Assembly: GCF_900890425.1 (NCBI RefSeq)
Contig: NZ_CAAHFG010000001.1
Location: 1,302,001 to 1,366,000, forward strand
DNA from: Pontiella desulfatans
Lineage (GTDB): Bacteria > Verrucomicrobiota > Kiritimatiellia > Kiritimatiellales > Pontiellaceae
Direction of reading: 5' to 3'
Length of the DNA stretch: 64,000 nt
Shown in pieces: positions 51,348 through 59,190 of this stretch (its first letter is position 1; every line of letters begins with the position of its first letter). Under the pieces are notes generated by a model that saw only the letters and a list, made by a program, of their open reading frames with translations, searched no databases and was not told where the DNA came from. Both the position numbers and the translations under genes were made by a program.

Positions 51348-54300
51348 ATGAAATCTATGTGGGCAGGAATTGTACTGATAGGAGCAGTATGTGTCGGATA
51401 TGCCGAAACCGTATTAATCAACGATGATTTCAGTGTAGGAACGGTTGGGACGTCATTGACCATAGGCGCTGCAAATGATGGGCAGTGGTATGCTGAAAAC
51501 GGTTCAGTCTGGACGATCACTAACGGAGTGCTGGGTAATGCAGGTGGTTCTTCAGATGTTTCCAATAATGAAGGTTCACTGGCTCAGTTGGTTGATCTGT
51601 CCGGGATTACGGATACCAACCTGAGTTCACTGACGCTGAGCTTTTTGTATCAGGGCAATTCCGCGACAGAAGAACTGTATGTTCATCTTTGGGGGATGAA
51701 TTTTGCAACCGCCCCGGCGGATGGCACATCTGTGGTTAATCACGGAGCAACCGCCGGGAATATGTGGAAGATCGGTGCTTCATCGACGGCTTTTAACAAC
51801 GGAGACCTATATAACCTTGGAAATCTGAATGGCGAATTTTTCAATGTCAACGTAGGGGCCTACCAAGAGGCGGCAGTCCGGATTCCAACCACCGGAACCG
51901 ACCTCGTCAATTTCAGCCAGACGTTTGACCTTTCAGTCAATACGAATGGCATGGATAACATTGCGGCCTTCGACTATTTGGTCATTGGAATCACCCGCGA
52001 TGCCAACGGTACTGATCCTTCCATTGTCATCGATGACTTCATGCTGGCCGTTTCGGATCCCTCAGATAATCCTCGTCCGGCGCAACCAAACTTTATTCTT
52101 CTGCTGGCCGACGACCTCGGATGGCAGGATGTTGGATGTTACGATATCGATAACAATCAGGTTTTTGATACGCCGTATATGGACAATCTCGCAACAGAGG
52201 GAACCCGGTTTACGCAAGCGTATTCGCCGGCCTGTGTGTGTGCGCCGACCCGCGCCGCTATTCTAACCGGTAAACATCCGGCTCGACTGAACTTCACCAC
52301 GGTGAGTGGGGGCTCTGTCTGTCCTCAACCTTCCGATCTGAGCAGTCGGGTAATGACGCCGTATCACCATAGACGATTGGAAGCTGCGGAAACCACCTTG
52401 CCGGAAGTGTTGAAGACTGCCGGCTATTATAATGGTCATATTGGTAAATGGCATATGGATGGACCTGACGAATTGGAGCAGGGTTTTGACTATTCCGATG
52501 GTGACCGCGGGGCAACGATTACACTGGGCGACCGAACAAGCGGTTTTTCAGATGACCTCGATGAAAACGGGTTTGCTTATGATCAAACCACGGAGAATGC
52601 GCTTGGATTCCTGAGTTCGGCCACTGAAACTAATCAACCGTTCTTCTGTTATTTTGCCACCTATCTGGTGCACAGTCCGTGGCATATCCGCACCGAGAGT
52701 CTGCTGCAGAAATATGCCGATCGCATGGGCTATGATTATCCGCTCACCGGCGAAGAATATTTTGCACCGGGGCAGAATAATCCGTATTACGGCGCGATGG
52801 TCGAAACCTTTGACTACTATGTACATCGGGTCATGACCTACCTGAAAGAAACGGATGATCCGCGTTGGCCGGGACATAAACTGATTGAAAACACCTATAT
52901 CTTCCTGACCTCGGATAATGGCGGCATGGAAAATGGAGACTCCCAAGGGAAGGTGACCGATAACTACCCGTTGGATCAAGGGAAGATTTTTCAGGAGGAG
53001 GGGGGGCTGCGTGTGCCGTTTTTTGTTGTGGGGCCGGGGATCTCCACCAATGTGGTCAGCGATGTGATGGTTAATGGACTCGATTTCTATCCCACCTTGC
53101 TGTCGCTTGCAGGCATTGACATTCCGTCCGGGATCGACGGATGCGATATTTCGGAGCTGTTGTTAACGGATCCGCAGGATGAGGAGTTGGTTACCGATGA
53201 GGGTGGCGATGTGCGCGATACCATGTATTGGAGCTACCCGCATATTTCTGGAACCCGCATGAATGCCACGATGCGTAAGGATCGCTGGAAGCTCTTCCTG
53301 AACTACGATCATGTGAATAATGCTGCAGCGAACGAGTTTCGTCTCTATGAGCTCTATGATACCAACGGGGTTCGTGTGGATATCGAAGAGGCCAACGACG
53401 TATGGAATGCCGACTTGGTCTTAACGGAACAACTGGGCGATTCATTGAAAGCCTGGCTGGACGAGGTCGATGCCAATGTCCCGCATTATAATCCTCATTA
53501 CACCGGCTCGCCTTCACTACCCAATCAGGATCAAGTTCCGGGCGTTATCACTAATGGTAATGGCGGAGGCGGCGTGGTGTGGGTGGAATATGAGACCGAC
53601 AAAGCGGCTATGAAGCGCGTCGATTTGCTCTACACCCGGAATGGAGAAAGCTCCAGCCAAACATGGCTTCGTAAGGAAGCAACGATTACAGCATCCGGCC
53701 GGGCCGAAGGCGAGGTGCCGGAAGGAACCACGCATTATGTGTTTAACCTGATTGATGAAAATAATTTCCTCGTCAGTTATCCGGATGTAGGGACGGGAGG
53801 TGATGGGTTGCTCGACTCCGCCTTTGCGATTTCCTATGTGGAACTGCCCTATGTTAATCCTGCACCGCAGGTAGAAATCTTCAGCGAAGATTTTTCCGGC
53901 GCAACACTGGATACCGCAGGCCTTAAACGGGATAGTGTGGGATTCTGCATCGGCGGCAGCAGTGCCTGGGCGATTGATAACGGCGAACTGGTGAATACCA
54001 GCCTGGTGAATACTACGGTCAGTGAAGGGGCGGCAGGGTGCATTATCGATTTGTCCACGCTGGAAAATCCTTCAGTGTCTGAATTTACCCTGAGCTTTGA
54101 TTATGCGTTGGCTGAAGACAACGAAACGCTCTATGTGCATGTCTGGGGCTATCAGGATCATAGTTCAACGCCAACGACGGCGATCCTGAATCACGGAGCA
54201 TCCAACGGAAATGCATGGGAAGACGCCTCGCCAGCCATGACGGCTTATAATTTTGGGAACTCCAACGGCGTTTGGGTCGGCACCAAAGGAATTGCTTCCG

Positions 54301-56762
54301 ATGCTGCGGTAGCGGTGTCCGGCTTTCAGGGTATGACGTCCTATGCAAGAACCTTCGACCTATCAGCGTTTACATCAGCTCCGAACCAATTGGGTGAGTA
54401 TGATTATCTGGTGATCGGTTTTGCTCGTAACTTCAGTGGAAGCGCGCCAGCAGCAACAGTTGATAACGTAAAGGTGAAGGTGCCCTCATCGACGATCATT
54501 GTTGCGGAATCCACCAACTGGTCATCTCTTGTATCAACCACAAACGATTCCGTTGAAATTGAGTCCGGCGTAACGGTAACGGTGGATGTCGAGGCATCTG
54601 CACGATCGCTCCGGCTGGATGGTCTGCTTCTGTTTAAACTGGGCGTGCTGGGGGCTGATCCTCTCACACTGGAAGAGAATTTAGCGGTGGGTTCGAGCGG
54701 TTCCATTGTTGTGGATGGATCGGATTATGAGGCGCTTGATGGCTACATGCCGTTGATCTATAACTCAATGCTGGATGGTAGTTTAACCAGCCGGGTTTCC
54801 TTTGTGGGCTTTGAAGGGCGTGAGCCGGCTGTTGTTATTCTGGATGAGGGTATGTGGCTTCGCTTGGTCGAACCACCAAGTTTATCTGAACGCATCTGTT
54901 CTGTAGCTCCTGCATCAACGGCGAATGCAGATTATACGGATTCTATTTTTTCTGCAACGCGTGGATTTAAACTGACCGGTTCGGCGTGGGGTTCCCTCTA
55001 TGATGAATCGGTCGTTATGAACACCACGCTGGAGCAGACCGTGATGGATGGTGGAAGCGGCGCGTTGAATCAGTCCTGGTCCATGACCATCGGGCATGGC
55101 GGCCAGATTGCTTCTTTGCGTACTCCTGCTCTGGGCGAAACCGTCCCTCCGCAGTATCAGAGCAACCCGGGGTCTGCTCCATGGATCGATGAGGTCTGGC
55201 AGTCAGTGGCCATCGACCAAACCCTGAATAATTCCTACGACAATGCACCTTACTTTATTCATCAGGCGGGCGTTTATCCGACCAAAGATGATGAATTGAC
55301 GGAGGCTTTCTATTCGCCGGCGGTTGCGGCCTATGTAAATGAAGAGAACCGTAGCTTCATGATGATTAACTGGGGGCAGCATGCACATCTGCAGGTGTAC
55401 ACCAACAGTATCCCGGAAGATGATTGGCGGTCGGACCTACTCTACTTTACCGGCGTTAAGGATCTGGGGGATGGGGTAATTGAAGTGTCACAGGGCTACT
55501 ACAACTACGGTGTGGATAACCCGACCTACTTCAATATGCCGTGGGGAGGCGTGCGCCGCACGAGTACCGAGTATTGTTTCTTTAATGACCCGAGTGGGAC
55601 GAGCTGGTCCGATCCTATGACGGCACACTTCGGCGATGGCGTGAAGACCAACTATTCCGACACCGGCGGAGCCATGGCATGGAGTGCTTCCACCAATGGT
55701 ACGACGCCCTGTCTCGGGCTCGTTTTCGGACAAGACCCAGATCCGCTTCTCCCGAATCAGAAGTCGATCAGTTGGATGCGCTACGGCCATCATGGAACTT
55801 TCAGTTGGGACGAAACCTCCTGGCGGAACTATTATGTGATCAGCGCGATCCGGCAATACTACCTGACCCAGGGGCGCGGCGTTTGGTCTCGGTATTACTT
55901 CGTTCTCGGAGACAATCTGGATGATATCCAGGATCGCATCGACGAGCGCGAGTTGACGGCGGTTCCGTCGCTCGAGCCGTTTGATTACACCGAAGCCAAT
56001 ACGCCTTTGGTTGCGTATAGCTATACGGGAAGCGGAGCGGATTTACAGATCGTGGAAAACAGCACTTCTCCACAGTTCTTTCTCTATGCCTATCCGGTAA
56101 ACGGCAGTTTTCCGATCTATGAAATATTGGAAGATGATGAAACGTACCACATCACCTGGGATCCGTATGCAACGGGTGTCATTAAGACCTACGATGGAAC
56201 CATTGCCGGAATTCGCCTGCTGGGTTTTGCCCCGAGAACAGCAGATGTGTCGGGAAGCCCTTATACGTATGAATCGCTCGATACACTGATGGCGCCGGCT
56301 TCGCAAAACTATATCGCCTCCGGAGAAACGCTGTCGGCACGTACGGCAACATCGTTTGAAACGTGGAAAGTGCAGTACTTTGGCATGACCGATGATTCGG
56401 GTGATGGAGCCAGTATAGCCAACCCGGATAACGATAGCGCCGACAACCTGATTGAATATGCCATGGGCGGCGATCCGCTGGATGACTCCGATACGGGGTA
56501 TGTTCCAACCTCTGGAATGCTGGCCGAAAACGGAACCAACTGGTTTGAGTTTGTTCATCCTCGCCGGATCGGCGCAGAGGGCGAAATAGCGTATCGGATC
56601 GAAAGCAGCTCCAACCTGATTTCCAATGATTGGAAAACCGCGGCCCATACTGAACTTCCAATGACTGGAAGTCTGGATGCCGCCTATGAAGCAGTCACCA
56701 ATCGGATCGATACCACGGGTAAGACCAATGAGTTTATTCGACTGAAGGTGGAGGCGCTGTGA
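51348..56762 (+). CDS. Giant multidomain protein: module A, sulfatase, module A, domain E, tail F
   Basis: 1804 residues from ATG 51348 (AAGAGGA upstream). The signal peptide ends VGYAET. Order: module A (about 20-240, VLINDDFSVGTVG); sulfatase (about 246-815) with FILLLADDLGWQDVGCYD, CAPTRAAILTG where Cys298 is the formylglycine residue, GKWHMDG, FLTSDNGGMENG and TTHYVFNLIDENNFLVS; second module A (about 844-1045, EIFSEDFSGATLD); a linker of strands; domain E (about 1178-1660, LSERICSVAPAS, FNMPWGGVRRTSTEY, YYFVLGDNLDDI); tail F (about 1670-1804, IEYAMGGDPLDDSD, ending TNRIDTTGKTNEFIRLKV). A sulfatase inside binding modules and an unknown domain suggests one secreted machine that desulfates and then binds or cuts the same glycan. 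Confidence 0.8.
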   Translation: MKSMWAGIVLIGAVCVGYAETVLINDDFSVGTVGTSLTIGAANDGQWYAENGSVWTITNGVLGNAGGSSDVSNNEGSLAQLVDLSGITDTNLSSLTLSFLYQGNSATEELYVHLWGMNFATAPADGTSVVNHGATAGNMWKIGASSTAFNNGDLYNLGNLNGEFFNVNVGAYQEAAVRIPTTGTDLVNFSQTFDLSVNTNGMDNIAAFDYLVIGITRDANGTDPSIVIDDFMLAVSDPSDNPRPAQPNFILLLADDLGWQDVGCYDIDNNQVFDTPYMDNLATEGTRFTQAYSPACVCAPTRAAILTGKHPARLNFTTVSGGSVCPQPSDLSSRVMTPYHHRRLEAAETTLPEVLKTAGYYNGHIGKWHMDGPDELEQGFDYSDGDRGATITLGDRTSGFSDDLDENGFAYDQTTENALGFLSSATETNQPFFCYFATYLVHSPWHIRTESLLQKYADRMGYDYPLTGEEYFAPGQNNPYYGAMVETFDYYVHRVMTYLKETDDPRWPGHKLIENTYIFLTSDNGGMENGDSQGKVTDNYPLDQGKIFQEEGGLRVPFFVVGPGISTNVVSDVMVNGLDFYPTLLSLAGIDIPSGIDGCDISELLLTDPQDEELVTDEGGDVRDTMYWSYPHISGTRMNATMRKDRWKLFLNYDHVNNAAANEFRLYELYDTNGVRVDIEEANDVWNADLVLTEQLGDSLKAWLDEVDANVPHYNPHYTGSPSLPNQDQVPGVITNGNGGGGVVWVEYETDKAAMKRVDLLYTRNGESSSQTWLRKEATITASGRAEGEVPEGTTHYVFNLIDENNFLVSYPDVGTGGDGLLDSAFAISYVELPYVNPAPQVEIFSEDFSGATLDTAGLKRDSVGFCIGGSSAWAIDNGELVNTSLVNTTVSEGAAGCIIDLSTLENPSVSEFTLSFDYALAEDNETLYVHVWGYQDHSSTPTTAILNHGASNGNAWEDASPAMTAYNFGNSNGVWVGTKGIASDAAVAVSGFQGMTSYARTFDLSAFTSAPNQLGEYDYLVIGFARNFSGSAPAATVDNVKVKVPSSTIIVAESTNWSSLVSTTNDSVEIESGVTVTVDVEASARSLRLDGLLLFKLGVLGADPLTLEENLAVGSSGSIVVDGSDYEALDGYMPLIYNSMLDGSLTSRVSFVGFEGREPAVVILDEGMWLRLVEPPSLSERICSVAPASTANADYTDSIFSATRGFKLTGSAWGSLYDESVVMNTTLEQTVMDGGSGALNQSWSMTIGHGGQIASLRTPALGETVPPQYQSNPGSAPWIDEVWQSVAIDQTLNNSYDNAPYFIHQAGVYPTKDDELTEAFYSPAVAAYVNEENRSFMMINWGQHAHLQVYTNSIPEDDWRSDLLYFTGVKDLGDGVIEVSQGYYNYGVDNPTYFNMPWGGVRRTSTEYCFFNDPSGTSWSDPMTAHFGDGVKTNYSDTGGAMAWSASTNGTTPCLGLVFGQDPDPLLPNQKSISWMRYGHHGTFSWDETSWRNYYVISAIRQYYLTQGRGVWSRYYFVLGDNLDDIQDRIDERELTAVPSLEPFDYTEANTPLVAYSYTGSGADLQIVENSTSPQFFLYAYPVNGSFPIYEILEDDETYHITWDPYATGVIKTYDGTIAGIRLLGFAPRTADVSGSPYTYESLDTLMAPASQNYIASGETLSARTATSFETWKVQYFGMTDDSGDGASIANPDNDSADNLIEYAMGGDPLDDSDTGYVPTSGMLAENGTNWFEFVHPRRIGAEGEIAYRIESSSNLISNDWKTAAHTELPMTGSLDAAYEAVTNRIDTTGKTNEFIRLKVEAL

Positions 56763-56766
56763 AAAA

Positions 56767-56836
56767 CTTCGTAGTTCCCTCGGAGCGAAGCGAAGAGGGG
56801 ATATTCTCTCCGCTCCGCTTCGAGAACACTACAAAG
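56767..56836. repeat. Long imperfect inverted repeat (REP-like)
   Basis: CTTCGTAGTTCCCTCGGAGCG and on (56767-56800) pairs with the complement of 56804-56836, which reads CTTTGTAGTGTTCTCGAAGCG. About 75 percent of positions match. It is GAAGCG-rich and lies between the giant gene and the esterase. It may be a dispersed palindrome, an mRNA stabiliser or a weak terminator. Confidence 0.6.
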
Positions 56837-56891
56837 TGTTATCACGTGAATGCAGGATATGCGCGGCTTGGAATCCTGCTAGTCTAGTTGG

Positions 56892-57752
56892 ATGAATATA
56901 AATAACTTTGTGGTAGGAATGGTACTGGTTGGATCGTCCGTGTTTGGTGCGGCGGATGCGCAGTGGACGTATAAAACGGTGGGCGAAACGGAACTTAAAA
57001 TGGATGTGTTCCTGCCGGACGGCTATGAATCGTCGAAGGAACAATTTCCAACGATTGTAATTTTTCACGGCGGCAGCTGGCGGACGGGAACACCCGATAT
57101 GCATTACCCGGATTGCGCCTATTGGAGCAAGCGGGGAATGGTCGCGGTGTCGGTCGATTATCGCCTGAAAGAGCGCGACAACATTGAAGTGCCGCTGGAA
57201 TGCGTTAAGGATGCCAAGTCGGCGGTGAGGTATTTGCGGAAAAGTGCAACGAAGCTGAGGGTTGATCCAGACAAGCTGGTTGTGGCCGGCGGTTCGGCGG
57301 GTGGACAGATGGCCGCGGCAGTGGCGATGATCGATGGCGTGAATGACGAGGACGATGATTTGTCGGTCTCCTGCAAACCGAATGCCGTAATTTTGTATAA
57401 TCCATGGTTTAAGTGCGAGGCCGAACTGTCTCCTCCCAATTTTATCCGTGAAGGACTGCCTCCGATGATCACGTTTGTCGGAAGCGAGGACCCGGGAATC
57501 CCGAACGAGAGTCTGTTGACGTTTCATAAGGATCTGAAACAGGCAGGGAATGCGTCGGAGTTTTATATCGGCAATGGCGGCAAGCACGGGTTCTGTAATG
57601 GGCGGAATCCACGCAACCGCTTTTTCTATTGGTCGCTCGAACTGGAGGATGCCTTTCTGGTGAAGCACGGCATTCTGAGAGGAGCGCACCAGGTTGTACG
57701 TCCGGGCAACGTCACTCCGCTGGCGCCGAAAGAGTTTGTTGCCTATGACTAA
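56892..57752 (+). CDS. Secreted alpha/beta-hydrolase, esterase-like
   Basis: 286 residues with a signal peptide ending FGAADA. The fold is the carboxylesterase/acetyl-esterase branch of the alpha/beta-hydrolases: oxyanion HGGSW, nucleophile Ser135 in AGGSAGGQMA, acidic residue probably in FVGSEDPGIP, and His in GGKHGFCNG. Such enzymes remove acetyl or similar groups from carbohydrate chains, which fits its place between sulfatase and fucosidase genes, as natural fucoidans are often acetylated. The ribosome binding site is weak (no clear GGAGG), so the start is less certain. It is probably co-transcribed with the gene 43 bases downstream. Confidence 0.75.
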   Translation: MNINNFVVGMVLVGSSVFGAADAQWTYKTVGETELKMDVFLPDGYESSKEQFPTIVIFHGGSWRTGTPDMHYPDCAYWSKRGMVAVSVDYRLKERDNIEVPLECVKDAKSAVRYLRKSATKLRVDPDKLVVAGGSAGGQMAAAVAMIDGVNDEDDDLSVSCKPNAVILYNPWFKCEAELSPPNFIREGLPPMITFVGSEDPGIPNESLLTFHKDLKQAGNASEFYIGNGGKHGFCNGRNPRNRFFYWSLELEDAFLVKHGILRGAHQVVRPGNVTPLAPKEFVAYD

Positions 57753-57795
57753 CGACTGAAGAAGAGCGCGGACGATCGTCCATGAGGTTTTAATT

Positions 57796-58854
57796 ATGAA
57801 AAACAAACTGTTGTTCCGGTTCGGTATGATGGCTCTTGTGTGCGCTGCAACGGCATTCGTTTCAGCACAGCAGGAAGCGCGGCATGCCCGCGCAAACCCC
57901 TTTCAGGGAACCTGGGGTGTGCGTATTCTGGCCCCAACGGCTTATGACAAAAGTAAAACACCTGCCGCCGCAGTGAATGCCGAAAACTTCGATATCGATT
58001 TCTTTATGTCGCAGGTTGATCGGTTGACGACCATTAACCATGTCATGATCAACATTGGTCGGGGGCATCAGGCCAGCTGGTATTCTTCGCCCTATCCGGA
58101 AATGGCAGCCATTATGGGAGACGATCTGTTTCCTCAACGCGACTTTTTTGGCGAGCTGGCAACGGCCTTGAAGGCCCGGGGCATAAAAGTGCTCGTCTAT
58201 TTCAGCGTGACCGGAATGGATGCCGGGTATCTTGCCCCGGCTCAAATGAAAAAATGGAAAGCGTATCTTACATCCGAGGGATTAACCCACAACGAAGGCG
58301 TTGCGAAAATCATGGAATACTATTCGCTCAAGTTCGGTGGGTTGATCGATGGGTGGTGGATAGATCGCGTTTCGTCCAGGTTTACGGATGATGACAGAAA
58401 ACGTTTTGCGACCGCGGTTCGTGCCGGCAATCCAAAGGCCGTCGTTGCGATGCATAAGAAGGTTGGATGCCCGATGATACAGGGTTCTCCCTATTGCGAT
58501 TATACGGCTGGCCATCCTGTGCCTATGAAAACACAGCCCCCCTGGACGCTGGCCAATGTGAAAATGGTTGAAAACATTGAAGCGGGTCCGTGGATTAATC
58601 AAAGCGGAATGCCGGATGCCAGCGAAGGAACTGCGCTGGGGGCCATCTTTATGCCGTTTCAGGCCATGTGGCGGGACGGCGCTGCCGACTTCCCAACCGA
58701 TCAGGCCACTGAATGGACTACCCGGGTTATCGAGGCCGGCGGAATGTATACCTGGGCCGTTGCGCGGGAGGGCAGTGGATTTGCAACACCTCAATTCAAA
58801 CAGTTAGTCGAAATCAATGCTGCGATTAAAGGAATGGTCAAAGATGTAAAATAG
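57796..58854 (+). CDS. Secreted TIM-barrel protein, GH29-like
   Basis: 352 residues, signal peptide ending FVSAQQ. The barrel strands include HVMINIGRGHQASWYSS, KARGIKVLVYFSVTGMD and GGLIDGWWIDRVSS, where Asp of WWIDR is at the position of a GH29-type nucleophile. VAMHKKVGCPMIQG, DYTAGHPVPM and a WTTRVIEAGGMYTWAV strand near the end are consistent with a glycoside-hydrolase barrel. It is much shorter than the fucosidase at 59187 and lacks the usual C-terminal beta domain, so it may be a divergent fucosidase or a different hydrolase. Context favours fucose-containing glycan. Confidence 0.6.
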   Translation: MKNKLLFRFGMMALVCAATAFVSAQQEARHARANPFQGTWGVRILAPTAYDKSKTPAAAVNAENFDIDFFMSQVDRLTTINHVMINIGRGHQASWYSSPYPEMAAIMGDDLFPQRDFFGELATALKARGIKVLVYFSVTGMDAGYLAPAQMKKWKAYLTSEGLTHNEGVAKIMEYYSLKFGGLIDGWWIDRVSSRFTDDDRKRFATAVRAGNPKAVVAMHKKVGCPMIQGSPYCDYTAGHPVPMKTQPPWTLANVKMVENIEAGPWINQSGMPDASEGTALGAIFMPFQAMWRDGAADFPTDQATEWTTRVIEAGGMYTWAVAREGSGFATPQFKQLVEINAAIKGMVKDVK

Positions 58855-58855
58855 A

Positions 58856-58957
58856 ATCTTCACCGATGACCTTGGACTTGCCGAGGGCGACTGCGGCATT
58901 CTGGGCAAGCACAACAGGAACGATCGCTCCATGCGAGTCCTATGCATTAAGCCCTGA
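58856..58957 (+). pseudogene. Relic of a sulfatase core
   Basis: In one frame 33 codons read IFTDDLGLAEGDCGILGKHN then RNDRSMRV, matching the conserved sulfatase stretch (T-x-D-x-G-L-A-x-G-x-x-G-L-x-G-K-x-x-x-x-x-x-S-x-R-V). It stops at 58955-58957. There is no start, no formylglycine motif and no C-terminal part. It begins 2 bases after the preceding stop, so most of a former sulfatase gene was deleted here. Confidence 0.6.
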
Positions 58958-58974
58958 GAAGGAATGGAACCCCT

Positions 58975-59190
58975 ATGAAAAAAACATTCACACTTATCCT
59001 GGCCGCCGTTTTATGCGGAGCGGCATTGGCGTATCCCCCGGAGGCCGGATCGGATGCAGAAAAGGAAAGCAAAAAAGGCTGGGCCATCGTGCCGGATCCC
59101 GACCTTCCCAATGTGCTGATTCTGGGTGACCAAACGGCATTGAAGAGAGGGGTTCAGCTGAAGGGAAACGATGGGGCAGCCGGGATATGA
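58975..59190 (+). pseudogene. Truncated SGNH-hydrolase N-terminus
   Basis: 71 residues: a signal peptide (MKKTFTLILAAVLCGAALAYP) and GWAIVPDPDLPNVLILGD, the typical mature start of secreted SGNH hydrolases, where GDS with the catalytic Ser follows. Here the sequence continues as GDQTALKRGVQ and stops, so the Ser and the rest of the enzyme are missing. It overlaps the fucosidase start by 4 bases (ATGA), so it may still serve to couple translation of the next gene even though it is no longer an enzyme. Confidence 0.7.
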
